Source: Furcasterigmium furcatum (lineage: Eukaryota > Ascomycota > Sordariomycetes > Glomerellales > Plectosphaerellaceae). From it: DNA of 64,000 bases. Location of the stretch: contig BCIA01000002.1 of the NCBI GenBank assembly GCA_001599815.1, forward strand, positions 1,495,831-1,559,830, written 5' to 3'. The position numbers and the translations under genes are program-made. This document shows positions 31,708 through 43,682 of the stretch, piece after piece. The notes beneath the pieces were generated by a model that did no database searches, was not told where the DNA came from, and saw only the letters and a list, made by a program, of their open reading frames with translations. How positions within the stretch are numbered: position 1 is the stretch's first letter; the number at the start of each line of letters is the position of its first letter.

Positions 31708-33066
31708 TCAGAGCACGACAGCATACGGACTCAGATACCCAAACATCTCCCCCCACGTCATGCCCTCCGGGTCAGCCCGCCACACATCGCGCAGCGCCGT
31801 CCCGACAGAGCGCACCGACCCAAACCGCATGTCGTCAAAGATGGACCCCACCATGTCTGCGACCGCCCCCCTGCGCCACGGCGACTGCGCATGCGCCCCG
31901 GCCACGTAGAGCGGGAAGATGACGCAGTGAAAGATGTTCGACGTCCTCTCGACCTCGAGGAGCCCGTCCAGGCAGGGCTCGACGTGCTGCTGGACGAGGG
32001 GGTGGCCGGCCGGCAGGCCGCAGACGACGCGGTAGAGGTAGATCAGGGCCGTCTGCTGGAAGGCCCGCACGAGCTTGAAGGCCTCGACGGCCTCGATGTC
32101 CCCCGGACCGGGGGAGGCGGGCTCGGCATCGAGGTCTTCGACGGTCAGCGGCGCGTACACGGGCTGCAGCCGCGCCTCGAAGTCCTTGACCCGGTCGACG
32201 GAGAGGTCGTCGGTGCCGTTCATGATGGCGTCGTGGTAGGATGCCATTGTGGCCATCTCCTCGAAGACGGCGGCGAGGGAGCACCTGCCCAGGGGGTCGC
32301 GGCCCCACCACACGGAGCCCTTGTCGATGTCCTGCCAGGTATCGGGCGCGAACGAGGGCGGCCGCCCCTGGAGCAGGGCCGTAGTCAGGTCGCAGGACGC
32401 AAACTCGGAGAGGAGCATGTCCATGGACTCCTGGCCCTTGCCGATCACGGTCGTGATGCCGCCGAGCTGCTGGAGGATCGCGAGGACGCCGTTGCCGTGA
32501 TTCATGGTCGCCGAGCTGGTGGATCCCTCCACGAGGCCATCGTGGAGGTAGAGCAGGAGGACCGCGAACAGCAGCGTGGGGAGCATGTCGCTCTTCTGGT
32601 TGCAGCAGCCGTCCACCTGGGTGCGGAGGACCTGGAGGCACTCCGAGCGCGTGGGGGTGATGAGCTCCTCGCCATGGCCGTCCTGGAGATAGCGATGCGA
32701 CGCGGCAAAGACGCACATGGAGAGTAGGACGACGCGGTGCTGCATGGCGACGGGCGTGGGAGGGGCGCACGGGTTCGGCACGGTGGTGAGGAGCGGCCAG
32801 ACGCGGCCCTGGAAGTACGTGATGGCGCGCTGCTCATCGTTGATAAGGGGCAGCTCGATCTTGGGGTACTGCTGGCGGGAGGGCGACACGGCGGCGAGGT
32901 TGACGGTGGGCCGGGTGCTCCAGCGGATGAGCTTGGAGTTGTAGTCGCAGGAGGCCCCGGCGGTGAGGCATCGCTGGCACACGGGCTTGGCGAGGTCGCA
33001 TTTCACTCTGCGCTTCTTGCACGGCCAGCAAGAGCCCTGGACAACTCTGACCCTCTGTGAGGGCAT
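31708..33066 (-). CDS. Zn2Cys6 transcription factor at the edge of the amine cluster
   Basis: 452 aa, single exon. Start at the ATG at 33066 (MPSQRVRVVQG); the longer frame upstream has no ATG. The binuclear Zn cluster is at residues 13-40: CWPCKKRRVKCDLAKPVCQRC, then LTAGASC (C13, C16, C23, C30, C33, C40). The remainder fits the fungal_trans_2 type middle region: QRAITYFQGRVWPLLTTVPN, VLLSMCVFAASHRYL, and DMLPTLLFAVLLLYLHDGL, ending in SLAAVFEEMATMASYHDAIM. It lies 569 bp from the aldehyde dehydrogenase and is the likely local regulator of the ALDH, permease and amine-oxidase genes (inference from position). Confidence 0.9.
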   Translation of the reverse strand: MPSQRVRVVQGSCWPCKKRRVKCDLAKPVCQRCLTAGASCDYNSKLIRWSTRPTVNLAAVSPSRQQYPKIELPLINDEQRAITYFQGRVWPLLTTVPNPCAPPTPVAMQHRVVLLSMCVFAASHRYLQDGHGEELITPTRSECLQVLRTQVDGCCNQKSDMLPTLLFAVLLLYLHDGLVEGSTSSATMNHGNGVLAILQQLGGITTVIGKGQESMDMLLSEFASCDLTTALLQGRPPSFAPDTWQDIDKGSVWWGRDPLGRCSLAAVFEEMATMASYHDAIMNGTDDLSVDRVKDFEARLQPVYAPLTVEDLDAEPASPGPGDIEAVEAFKLVRAFQQTALIYLYRVVCGLPAGHPLVQQHVEPCLDGLLEVERTSNIFHCVIFPLYVAGAHAQSPWRRGAVADMVGSIFDDMRFGSVRSVGTALRDVWRADPEGMTWGEMFGYLSPYAVVL

Positions 33067-33635
33067 TCTCGGGTGTTGGGGATCGTCGGACGCGCGGTGT
33101 TCAACCACGGGCGATGACCCAATTCTGCAGGTGATACTCAAATACGCGTGTGTCGGAAAAGACCATAACTAAGAGATGGATATCGGCGAGCGACCCGCCT
33201 GAAGTGTCTTGAGGTGTTGGGCGCCAGGCGGCGGCGATGAGGTCGATGGCGATGCTGATTGATGGGATGAGGCGGCTGATTGACGTGGATGGTGTTTTGG
33301 GTGAAGTTGAGACGAGGAGACAGTGACGAAAGGCGGAGAGGTACAAGCCTTATCTGGGGCAGAGCTAGGGGTTCCAGCGGTTTGGGCGGCTGGCGATCAC
33401 GGAGCTAACAGCTCCCCGGGCAACATGTGCGGAGAATATGTTAGCCAACTATTACTACGTAGCGTCCCCACGTGTACGCGGCCACTTCCTATCTGTTCCA
33501 GCCGGTCACTCCTCCTCCAATGAGCACTGAGTTACTAAGTCGAACCAAGGAACTGCGCAGTCACCTTCTCTTGAGCTTCATATGTCCGTCTTGGAAGTAC
33601 TACGACAAGGCATGCGAACGGCCATTCGTCTTCAT
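33067..33635. other. Promoter of the Zn2Cys6 gene
   Basis: About 570 bp upstream of the regulator ATG and downstream of the ALDH stop. No defined motif recognised. Confidence 0.5.
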
Positions 33636-35267
33636 CTACAACTTGGCCCCTAATGTCATGTTGACATGAACCGCCTTGACGTTCGAATATGACGCCAAAC
33701 CCGCCTCGCCCAGCTCGCGCCCGATGCCGCTCTGCTTCACTCCTCCAAACGGAACGCGCCAGTCACTGTCGTTGCTCGAGTTGATCCAGACCATGCCCGC
33801 CTGGATCCTCCTCGCCACGCGATGCGCGCGGGTGATGTTCGTGCTGAAGACGGCGCTGCCCAGCCCGTACTGCGTGTCGTTGGCCAGCGCGACGGCCTCG
33901 GCCTCCGTCTTGAACCGCATGATCACCACGAAAGGCCCGAACACCTCCTCCTGGAAGATGCGCATCTGCGGGTTCACGCCCGTGAAGACCGTCGGCTGGA
34001 TGAAGAAGCCCGACCCGTCGCCGACCTGCTTGAACGGCTGGCCGCCCATCTCCAGCTTCGCGCCCTCGCTCTTCCCGACGTCCACGTAGGACATGATGCG
34101 CTCGTACTGGTCCTTCGTGACCTGGGGACCCTGGAACGTGTTCTCGTCGAACGGGTCGCCCACCTTCGAGATGTTCTTGACCTGTTTGCGGAAGGCGTCG
34201 ACGAACTTATCGTAGATCCCGTCCTGGACCAGGATCCTCGATGTCGCGGTGCAGATCTGGCCCTGGTTGGACATGATGCCGATGTGCGACCACTCGACGG
34301 CGTTCTCGAGGTCAGCATCATCGAAGACGATCAGCGGGCTCTTCCCGCCCGTCTCCAGCGTGATGTTCTTCAGGTTCACGGCGGCCATCTTCATGATGTG
34401 CTTCGCTGTGGCCGTCGAGCCCGTGAAGGCGATCTTATCCACGTCCATGTGGCTGGCCAGCGCCGCTCCAGCGACAGAGCCAGCTCCGTTGACGATATTC
34501 ACGACGCCGGGGGGGAATCCGGCCTTGACCACCAGTGTGGCGAAGTACAGGATCGACAGCGGCGTCTGCTCGGCCGGCTTCAAGACGACGGTATTGCCGC
34601 ATGCCAGCGCAGGGCCGAGCTTCCACGCGGCCATCGAGAGGGGATAGTTCCACCTGAGTCCCTCGTCAGCACGTTCACACCTCCATTAGTCCCCCGAGAG
34701 TCAGACTTACGGGATAATCTGGCCACAGACGCCCACAGGCTCGCGAACAGTGTACGCGAACTTGGCCGGCGTCGTCTCGATGACCTGCCCGAACACCTTG
34801 TCCGCGAAGCCGCCGTAGTACCTCAGCGTGCCGGCCGTCTCCGCCAGATCCTCGTTCAGCGCGACCGAGTAGGGCTTCCCGTTATCCCAGGCCTCGATCG
34901 TCGCGAGGGTTTCCTTGTGCTCGTCCACGAGGTCGGCCAGGCGACTCATCAGCCGCCCTCGCTCCGTGCCGGGCATCTCCCGCCAGCTCGGGTCCTCGAG
35001 GGCCCTACGCGCGGCCTTGACTGCCCTGTCCACATCTTTCTGTGTGGCTGCCTGAACCGACGCGATGGGCTTCTCGTTGCTGGGAGGGGAGAGTCAGAAA
35101 CAGGAGACAATCGGGTAGGGTTGCGCCAGAACGTACGTTGGGTTTATGGTGGTGATCGTGCCACCGTCGGACGATGCGTGGAACTGATTGTCGATGAACA
35201 GGCCCAGCGGCTGCGTGTACGTCCGCTTGTTCGGCGCGGTCAGCTCGGTGCTCAGGGTCGCGGCCAT
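33636..35267 (-). CDS. Aldehyde dehydrogenase (NAD(P)+), amine cluster
   Basis: Oxidises an aldehyde to the acid. 505 aa from three exons (35267..35137, 35079..34711, 34653..33636; both introns 57 bp). Full ALDH layout: an N-terminal strand LFIDNQFHASSDGGTITTIN; the cofactor region with WNYPLSMAAWKLGPALACGN and FTGSTATAKHIM; LETGGKSPLIVFDDADLENA with the general-base Glu; SNQGQICTATSRI with the nucleophile at about C301; and EVFGPFVVIMRF. The C-terminus has PFGGVKQSGIGRELGEAGL. Length is typical. Between a regulator and an amine permease and close to a copper amine oxidase, it most likely handles the aldehyde released by that oxidase. A betaine- or aminoaldehyde substrate is possible. Confidence 0.95.
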
Positions 35268-36248
35268 TCTCTGTGGGATGATGTAGATCAAGTGATGATA
35301 AGGGATAATATAAGGAAAGTTGTTGTAAGGAAATCGACCCTTGTGCAAGCAACGATTGCCCAGCCAGGCCAAGCTGGGGGATCGAGAGATATGGATGCTG
35401 TCCGGACGGCAGAGATACCCGTCTCGACATCCGATAGCGCCCGGTGTGTCTTTTCGTTTCCCCCTTTTGGTAAGTTATTGTCCCTTCCAAGGTTTGCGTT
35501 CGTTTCGCAATCGAAACAAACACCGGCCCGGTGCCCTCTTCGGAACCGGCAACCTGGGCACTTTTATCTCTTCCCCTGCGCAGCTCTGCGGCAGCTTCGT
35601 CCCGATACTGGGCAGGATAACGCCCCCGAAATGGAAAGAAACTAGACCCTCGGCGTAGATCAGCTCGGGCAGCTTGCAGCTCCCCATCTGGACGCAAGGG
35701 ATACCCCGCATCTCCACCGGACGCGCCCGTCTTGGGCCGCTAAACGGCATCCGGTAAGAAGATAGGCCTGGTGGGCGCATCCTTCAGCGCCACAAAGGCT
35801 TGGTCCAGCCGGGAGACACGCCTGTAACGGCTGGCCGCCTGCTGTGCAGTTCCCCGGATGGTTTAGGTAACGGGAACAGCAGCGCAAACCTGGGGATGCC
35901 GAGACTCCACGATCTCGGGAGGTTTCTCGTACGTAATTCCTGGGGTTGGGCGGGACGTCCGGGACGCCCATGTACAAGCAAGGCGTTGAGTGAGGATTAC
36001 AGCGCGAAGTGTTGAGAGTAGACTGAAGGGCAATTCAGCGATGTGTCTCTGTTGTAATGTTGGTGAAGAGGGCACTGGACTCGGGTCCCTGAGACACTAT
36101 CTGACACTGTCTGGCACTGAGTATCTTCACCGAGAATAGGTAGTCACGTTCAGAATTATTAGAAGCAGTTCAGCAGACTGCAGGACATATTGAGCTCGTA
36201 GTAAATCCTCCTAGAATACACAGAAAGTGACATGACCCCCAGCAACTC
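35268..36248. other. ALDH promoter and permease 3' side
   Basis: About 980 bp. It contains three CGGATG/CATCCG matches (35427, 35748, 35855), far fewer per kb than the tryptophan-module promoters. No gene recognised. Confidence 0.5.
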
Positions 36249-37886
36249 TCAGAACGAGCGCTTCTCCGCCTGCGCCGCATCAGCAGCATCCTTCACGTCG
36301 CTGCTCGCCCTCCTCAGCTCCGCCCGCCGCGCCTCGATGACCATCTCCTCCGCCTCGTTCGCGCGCATGTACGTGCGGCGGCCCTCGAGGACCCAGAACC
36401 CGAGCGACACGATCATCATGACGCCGAAGACGGCGATGGCGTAGTTCATGTCCGACCCGGTCGGGTTCGGCGTCGACGGGAAGAAGAAGAAGACGCTCGT
36501 GACGGCGCAGTAGACGACCGAGATCCAGTTGATCACGGGCCCGAGGCGGCCCAGCCTGAACTCCGCGGGGGGCAGCTTGTCGCGCCCGACGAGGAGCAGC
36601 GTCAGCACCGGCATGCCGTAGGAGATGGTCAGCGCAATGACGCTGACGCCGAGGATGGCCTCGAGGACCGTGTCGGCGAAGGTGTACAGCACGCCGACGA
36701 GGCCGATGATGATGCCCTGGAGCCAGAGCGCGCGGATCGGCGCCTTCCACGTCGGGTTGACCTCGCTGAAGTACGGGCCCCAGGGGATGCCGCCGTCGCG
36801 GGCGAAGCCCCACGTCAGGCGCGACGAGGTTGTGACGATGCTGACGGCCTGGCCCATGCCGTTGAAGATGAAGAGCGCGAGGAGGACTGTGGCGCCCGTC
36901 AGGCCGACGGTGCCCTTGAGGAGGTCCATGAAGGGCAGGCCGGTGGAGGGGTCGATGACGGCGTCAAGGTCCTGGATCGAGAAGAGGCAGACGACCATGA
37001 AGATGAACCCCGAGACGGCGCCCAGGGTGACGGAGAGCCACATGACCTTTGGGATGTTCGTCCGCGGGGCGGGGATCTCCTCGACGAGATGGATCGCGGC
37101 GTCAAAGGCAGTCAGACCGTAGGCCGCCTGGACGAGGCCGAGGAACCAGGTGACGCCGTCGTCCCAGCCGGTCTGGTTGATCCAGCGGCCGAAGACGAAC
37201 GAGGCAGACTGGAAGGTGTGCTCGGGCTTGACGCCGACGGAGATGAGCAGCGCCAGCGAGAAGACGAAGAACAGCGAGACGAAGCAGACGCCGACGAAGT
37301 TGTTGAACCAAGGGAGGATTGCGTCCCTGCGGCAGGCGGCCATGTTGAAGAGCGTGACGAACGCGGTGACGCCCAGGTAGAGGAGGAACTTGATCCAGCC
37401 GTAGGCGCCGTCCCATTCGGGATCCCAGAGCACCTTCATGCTGAGCATGAAGTCGGTCATGAAGGCGATCTGGGACGCCGACAGCGTCCACCAGCCGAAC
37501 TTGTTGATCCAGGCGCAGAGGTACGAGGTGAAGCGGCCCTTGCCGTTGGGCCAGAGGCGCGAGATCCAGTAGGCCTGGCCGAGGGCGGTGGGCATGGCGC
37601 TGCACAGCTCGGCCAGCGAGATGGCGACGCAGATGTTGCAGAAGAAGACGAGGACGAGGCCCCAGAGGATGGTGATGGGCCCGCCGGCGGTCAGGCCGCT
37701 GTTGAGGCCCTGGGCGAAGGTAGACCACGTTCCCAGGACGGAGAAGGCCAGGAAGAACATGCTCCAGATGCTGAATTTACGAGTGAGGGTCTCCGCGTGG
37801 CCCAGCTCCGCGAGGTCGAGGGCATCGCGGGCGGCCTGGTCCGAGGTGGGCAGCCGCTTGATCGGCGGCTGGGATTCCGAGTCCAT
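36249..37886 (-). CDS. Amine/choline-type permease (APC superfamily, ACT family)
   Basis: 545 aa, intronless, about 12 membrane spans. Start at the ATG at 37886 (MDSESQPPIKRL); a GTG codon precedes it in frame. It carries the family hallmarks RKFSIWSMFFLAFSVLGTWS, GGPITILWGLVLVFFCN and AELCSAMPTALGQAYWISRL near the N-terminus, then AAYGLTAFDAAIHLVEEIPA and SSRLTWGFARDGGIPWGPYF. This set is typical of the fungal choline/GABA/amino-acid transporter (ACT) family. In context it would import the amine consumed by the copper amine oxidase, with which it shares a 1.27-kb divergent promoter. The exact substrate cannot be read from sequence. Confidence 0.93.
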   Translation of the reverse strand: MDSESQPPIKRLPTSDQAARDALDLAELGHAETLTRKFSIWSMFFLAFSVLGTWSTFAQGLNSGLTAGGPITILWGLVLVFFCNICVAISLAELCSAMPTALGQAYWISRLWPNGKGRFTSYLCAWINKFGWWTLSASQIAFMTDFMLSMKVLWDPEWDGAYGWIKFLLYLGVTAFVTLFNMAACRRDAILPWFNNFVGVCFVSLFFVFSLALLISVGVKPEHTFQSASFVFGRWINQTGWDDGVTWFLGLVQAAYGLTAFDAAIHLVEEIPAPRTNIPKVMWLSVTLGAVSGFIFMVVCLFSIQDLDAVIDPSTGLPFMDLLKGTVGLTGATVLLALFIFNGMGQAVSIVTTSSRLTWGFARDGGIPWGPYFSEVNPTWKAPIRALWLQGIIIGLVGVLYTFADTVLEAILGVSVIALTISYGMPVLTLLLVGRDKLPPAEFRLGRLGPVINWISVVYCAVTSVFFFFPSTPNPTGSDMNYAIAVFGVMMIVSLGFWVLEGRRTYMRANEAEEMVIEARRAELRRASSDVKDAADAAQAEKRSF

Positions 37887-39153
37887 CACGGCGATTGATG
37901 AAGAGGAGGATTGTTGGTGACAAAGAGGTGGTGGAGGAGAAAATCTTGACTGAGGGCCACTGATAAGGCAGAGAAGGATTGATCGTGGGTTGCCGTGGAC
38001 TCTAGAACTCGTCGATCAGGGGGCGGGGCTTCATAAATGCGCATCCTCATCTCTTGCGACGAGAGGGAGAGTGACCTGCCGGGCAAGGCAGGTTGGCTGG
38101 CTGTTGTGTATCTCGAGCTCGGCCCAGATTAGCTCCCAGATTCTCAGAGGTTCGTTCACACCTCTTGGGCCGCAAGTGCCGTCACACTGATAAGAGGTGG
38201 TGGGCGGCCGGAGTGCCCTAGACTCGAATAGGGGGCTGGAGAGATTGTACCCCGACATTCTCCACCCCCCACGACAGCTCCTCGGGTCGCCTGAACTCGG
38301 CCAGGCTGTAGGGGCTTGGGGGATCCTTCGGCCGTTACATGGGGGCGAGACCACTGAAATGTGGCTGACGCGGGACGTTGTCGCATGGACTGAAGTAAGG
38401 TTCCCCGTCGACATCATCGGCCTCAACGGCACGAGAATATCCAGGGGAGCCAGGGGATCTCCTGGATGACACCGGGCCGGTCCTGGATCCATCTGCCCAT
38501 CATGAAACCCGCGTGATTGCCGTGATAAGGCAGATAACTCGCCTCGTATGCCGTGGATGGGATGCCACGCGATGCGCATTGTCACTATGCCTGCCGGACC
38601 GGGGGCGCTCGCAGCTGAATAGGAGCTGCCGATGGCGCCGCCACCTTGCCCGTTCAGGCAAGAATTTGGACACTGAGGGTGGTGGAGCTCGCCGCCTGTC
38701 GTCGTGTCGATCGCCCAGTTCACGGCACTCGGACAGGGGCGGCGCGTGAGCTTCATCCCATTACACAATTCGCCGGGAGCAGCATAGCTAGGAGCAGACA
38801 AGCGGCGCGCCCAACCTCACCGATACGCCGACCTCCGGTTCAGCGGTTGCTTCGGCACTAGTCCGTGGACAGAAAGTATTCGGGCGCCGCGGGGCAACGA
38901 GGTGAGGCGATGGAGCCGCCGGACAGGGCCAGGAGGCTCTATAAGAGCCCATTGTTCACTCACGATGGTTTGCGGTGAAACTCTAGAACTCCAAGAACTT
39001 CACCATCTCTGGCTGTACCCTCAATTTGGTCCAACACTCTCAGTGTCCAGTGTCACTGTCTAAGACACCCGCCCGCCCCCCTATCACACATACGGCACCG
39101 CCGCCTTCAGCACTCCCACCTTATGGCAGGTTTCTGCAAGCACGAAATTCAAT
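37887..39153. promoter_or_regulatory. Divergent promoter of permease and copper amine oxidase
   Basis: 1.27 kb between divergent ATGs. The plus side has TATAAGA at 38940-38946 inside a perfect hairpin (GGCTCT-ATA-AGAGCC, 38935-38949), about 205 bp before the amine oxidase ATG. No CGGATG sites occur. The region is long enough for several regulator sites, none of which I can name. Confidence 0.5.
38935..38949 (+). promoter_or_regulatory. TATA box within a 6-bp-arm inverted repeat
   Basis: GGCTCT ATA AGAGCC is a perfect inverted repeat with a 3-nt loop; the TATA element spans the loop and the start of the right arm. It may be coincidental. Confidence 0.4.
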
Positions 39154-41324
39154 ATGATTGTCGACACATCTTCAATTGCCGGTTACACAATCTTCCGGGA
39201 AGAAGCCAGCGACGCCGCTCCAGATCTGTCCAAGGCCCGCTCAGTCCATCCCTTAGGTCAGTTCAGCCCAGCTTCACGACTGCATGTATTCAGCATGAGA
39301 CTAACATGATGCCCTAAACAGACCAGCTATCGATTGAAGAGATTCGCGTCGCCAGCAAGCTCATCTGCAACTATGCCGACCCCAAGGTCGTCAAGTTCAA
39401 CTGCCTCACCCTGCGTGAGCCCAAGAAGCACGAGTATGCCGCTTTCCGCGCCGGCCGAGGTCCCCGTCCGGACCGCCGCGCCTTTGCCATTGTCCTTGAA
39501 AAAGGCACCGCAAATGTCGCCGAGGTCGTCGTCAACCTGATCAAGATGGAGGTTGAGGAATGGAAGCCCGTGTCCGGGGTCGCCCCGACCCTGACCCTCG
39601 AGGACCTGGACGTCTGCGAGAGAGTCGCTCGTGCGGACCCGAGGGTTGTCGAGGCGTGCCGCGAACTCGGCATCACCGATATGACCCGGGTCTTCATCGA
39701 TGCCTGGGCCATCGGCTTCGACCACCGCTGGGGTCTCGATCGCCGCCTGCAGCAGGGCATCGTGTACTACCGCAACTCGGCCAACGACAACCAGTACGCC
39801 CACCCCCTGGACTTCACTGTTGTCGTTGACACCGAGAGGGAGGAAGTCCTCTCGGTCGACGTTCGCTATGTGAACGGCGAGCGCACCAAGGTTCCCCTGA
39901 TGGAGCACAACTACATGCCCGAGTTCATCAGTGACACCTTCATCCACGACAAGCTGAAGCCCATCAACATCACTCAGCCGGAGGGCGTCTCGTTCCGCAT
40001 GGTTGGGAACGAGCTCTACTGGGCTGATTACAAGATGCACATTGGCTTCAACTACCGCGAGGGAATCGTCATCTCGGACGTTAGGATCGACGACCAGCAC
40101 GAGCATCGCGAGAGGACCCTCTTCAACCGCATCAGTGTTGTCGAGATGGTCGTTCCCTACGGAAATCCCACTCCTCCTCACCACAGGAAGCATGCTTTTG
40201 ACGTCGGCGAATACGGCACCGGCCTGATGACCAACTCTCTCAAGCTTGGATGTGACTGCAAGGGCGTCATTCACTATCTGGACGCCATCATGGCCACCAG
40301 CAGCGGCGAGCCGGCTGTCGTGAAGAACGCAGTCTGCATCCACGAGGAAGACAACGGGCTGCTGTACAAGCACACCGACTACCGCGACGGAACCGTCACC
40401 TCGGCCCGTGACCGCAAGCTGATCATCTCCCAAATCATCACCGCCGCGAACTACGAGTACGCCTTCTACCACACCTTCACCCTCGATGGCACCTACAAGC
40501 TCGAGATCAAGCTCACCGGCATGCTGAACACCTACGTCCTCCACCCGTCCGAGTCGGCCGCCCCCTACGGCACCGAGGTCGCCCCCTCGCTCGACGCCCA
40601 CAACCACCAGCACATCTTCTCCCTGCGCGTGGATCCCGAGATCGACGGCCCCAACAACTCCATCATCCAGAGCGACGCCGTCCCCTCGGACGAGCCCGTC
40701 GGTTCCCCCGCCAACCCGTACGGCAACGGCTTCTACTGCAAGAAGACGCCCCTCCGCACCGCAAAGGCCGGCGCCGTGTCCTACCGCCACGAGACCAGCC
40801 GCTCCTGGGACATCGCCAACACCAACCGCCTCAACCCTTCGAGCAAGAAGCCCGTCTCCTACAAGATCCTCAACAACAACTGCCCCGCCATCCTCGCCAA
40901 GCCGGGCTCCATGGTCTGGAAGCGCGCCGCCTTCGCCCGCGAGTCCCTCTGGGTCGTACCCTACAAGGACTACGAGCTCTTCCCCGCCGGCGACTACGTC
41001 TGCCAGTCCAGCGGCGACGAGGGCCACCCCCACAACGGGACTGTCCTCGACTGGGTCGCCCGCGACGAGTCCATCGACAACACCGACGTCGTCTGCTACA
41101 TCCAGTTCGGCCTCACCCACTTCCCCCGCACCGAGGACTTCCCCGTCATGCCGGCCGAGCCGGTGAGCGTCATGCTGCGCGCGTCGAACTTCTTCGTCAA
41201 GAACCCCGCGCTGTGGGTGCCGCCCGCTGCTAAGGTCGGGGACTCGGTCTCGAGGGATGCGTTCTCCAAGGATGTGCCTTCGGTTTCGTGCTGCTCTGGC
41301 AAGGCTGTGTCTGCTAGGCTTTGA
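39154..41324 (+). CDS. Copper-containing primary-amine oxidase
   Basis: Oxidises a primary amine to aldehyde, NH3 and H2O2, using copper and the self-made TPQ cofactor. 701 aa from two exons (39154..39256 and 39322..41324; 65-bp intron). The start exon gives SVHPLDQLSIEEI, the normal family opening. The catalytic Asp lies in HAFDVGEYGTG. The TPQ precursor is the first Tyr of AANYEYAFYH (about Y412). Copper ligands are the HQH pair in AHNHQHIFSLRVD and the His of GLTHFPRTEDFPVMP. A C-terminal cap ends in SCCSGKAVSARL. Length matches peroxisomal fungal enzymes, but no canonical SKL ends it (ends ARL, a possible PTS1 variant). Divergent from the permease; probably the core enzyme of the amine cluster. 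Confidence 0.96.
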
Positions 41325-41741
41325 GCTATGCGTCGGGTGCGATTACTTTTCTTGTGGAATCCGCATGCAGGGCGGATTACTGGTGTTGATACATGTAGTT
41401 TGTGAGGTCGGATGTCGTGGTTCATGACGTGGTTAGCTTCTATAGGCAGGCTGCAGATTGCATGGCAAGACAATGATAGCTTCAACTTGAGTGAACATTT
41501 AGTCCTCCCCTCGAAGGCCATGTTGATGTTACGCTTCAGGCTGTGGTAGATTTCGTGAACATGCAACATGACGAGCTGGTGCAACCAGAACCCAAGCGAT
41601 GAGATAGTTCCCTCGCTCTCAGATGAGATCATTAAGAATTAACCCTCGTTTGTGTCGGTAAACTATTATCTCGGCTTGGAATAAAATTCCAAATTCCCGC
41701 TTGTTCTGCTATATCTATTACGACATGTTCTCATCTCCGAG
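41325..41741. other. Intergenic between converging genes
   Basis: About 420 bp between the stops of the amine oxidase and the alpha/beta hydrolase. No gene recognised. Confidence 0.5.
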
Positions 41742-42792
41742 TCAATCATCAAATACGGCCTTCCGAAGCTTCAGAGCAGCAAGCTCCGTCACAGCGCGCG
41801 GGGTCGCCGCGTTCCTGACAGGTTCGAGCATGACATAGTCATGAACCACGCCCTCAGCCTTCAAGATGGCCGCGTCAACCCCCAGCTTCTGCAGCCGACG
41901 ACCAAACGCCTCGCCCTCCCCTATGAGCGGGTCCGCGGCGGACACAAAGATGGTCGTCGGCGGGAACCGCTTGAGAACATCGTCCGGCGCGAATTTGAGC
42001 GGCGACGTGAGCGGCCCGCGCCTGTCGCTCTCCTTGGGGAGGAAGGCGTTGATCATCCAGTCCATCGTCTTCTCGGTGAGATACGGGCCGTTCTTGAAGG
42101 TCGTGTACGTCTCCGACTTGGAGTGCGTGTCCGTCACCGGATAGAGAAGTACGAGCTGTGTGATCTTGGCCGGGAGGTTGCGAGACTGGGCGAGCTGGGT
42201 CAGGGCGATGGCCATGTGTCCTGCGACATCGGTTAGACGGTTGGGTTTACATGCGCTTCGACGGGACTTACCTCCGACGCTGTCGCCCGCGAGACCGATT
42301 TTGTCCGTCTTCAGCTGGTAGTTGGCGCCGTTCTTCGCGAAGTGCTCGAGAACCCCGTAGGCCTGCTCGAACTGAGTCGGGTACTGAGCCTCGGGAGCTG
42401 GCGTGTAGTATGGGAAGACGACAGCGGCGCCTGTCTGGCGCACGAAATCCTCCATCAGAGATCCGTGGGTGGCCGGACTTGATCGATGGTTAGCTACGTC
42501 GTCAATTGAATTGAGACTTTGCTTACCTGCCCAGGATCCATCCTCCGCCGTGGGTGTAGAAGATTGTCCCGAGAACGCCCTCGGCCTTTGCGGGCCGGAA
42601 GATCACAGTAGTCACGGGCTTGCCGTCGACTTGAATATCAATCTTCTCCTGTCGGACATCGGGGGAGGGCTTGAAGTTTTGGATGCCTTCAAGGACATCC
42701 CGGGCGGCTGGGAACGAATTGGCGGATAGGGGCGGCCCGCCGTCGGCAGCCTCGGCGAACGCGCTGTTTTGCGGGTCGAGGTATGTTCCCAT
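41742..42792 (-). CDS. Alpha/beta hydrolase (hormone-sensitive-lipase type esterase)
   Basis: 316 aa from three exons (42792..42527, 42477..42272, 42220..41742; introns 49 and 51 bp). It has the oxyanion-hole motif YTHGGGWILGS, the nucleophile elbow GLAGDSVGGHMA (assembled across intron 2), an Asp in SAADPLIGEGEAFG and the catalytic His in VVHDYVML. That is the full HSL-family triad. No signal peptide, so probably cytosolic. It may hydrolyse small carboxyl esters. Next to the amine-utilisation genes it could be part of the same pathway, but nothing in the sequence proves it. Confidence 0.92.
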
Positions 42793-43682
42793 TTTCGCGA
42801 TCGGAATGAGATGGAAAGGCTTAGGATACGGGTGATTGAATTTTTCGTACGATGAACATGAAAAGTCTCAGCTGGGTTGGAAGCGTGTCTCTCTTATACC
42901 CCGCCCCGCGTCCAGGTGCAATACTCCGGTTGCAGATCAGCACTGCTCAAGCGGCATCACGGCCTACTGCGGTACTATGGGAAGCTTCGAGGTGGGCTGA
43001 ACTTTAGTTAGTAAGTAATCGAATCTGGGAACGGGCGCTGCGGAGATCCGCCTCTTCTATTCTGCGACATATTGCGGCGCGATTGGAGATCGCAAGTAGG
43101 TGACGTGACGAGGCCACGGGCTCACCGACGAGGGGTCTTAGTCATGCCGTCATCTCGCTTTTGACCAAGTTTCTGCTCACCTATTTTCGTGCGCTTCACC
43201 CTGGGTCTTTCCAGGATCCATCCATGCTGAGTAACAAGAAGAAGCTGGTACTACCTAGGTAAAAATAGATACCCCGTTTGTTCCTGACCTGAACACTTTC
43301 CACCACTCCCACGCCGTAAAAGATCACCCGGGTCCGTACCCTGACGCCGGGCTCCACACCTCCGAAAAGGCGGGGCCGATTTCCCGGACCCGATGGTAAC
43401 TCTTTTCTCGCCGAGGAGTCCTCGTGTAGTTCGGATCAGCCTCAAGTGGACCATTCTTTCATCGGCCAGATCGTGTCGCAACCGATTTGTGTCGGGAAAC
43501 CCGTACCGCATCTGTTCGGGGTCCGTCTCCTGCCTCAACGTACTAAGGCGATGGGCACGGAGACTTTGCTGGGCGGTGGGCAGGTATTATATCACATCCA
43601 AGGCCAGCGAAAAACGTGCATCTCCCTGGTTCTGGAGGCATGGCTGTTGTCATGAACTACTAACGCTACCCGACAACCTCGC
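42793..43682. other. Gene-free interval
   Basis: About 890 bp, promoter of the esterase gene and 3' side of the SDR. Short overlapping ORFs only. Confidence 0.5.

Noticed and set aside
33822..35645. 607-codon open frame on the plus strand
   Set aside because: Antisense to the aldehyde dehydrogenase and runs through both of its introns; Arg/Asp/Leu-rich with no motif.
39327..41120. 597-codon open frame on the minus strand
   Set aside because: Antisense shadow of the copper amine oxidase; Val/Gly/Asp-rich translation from high GC third positions, no family motif.
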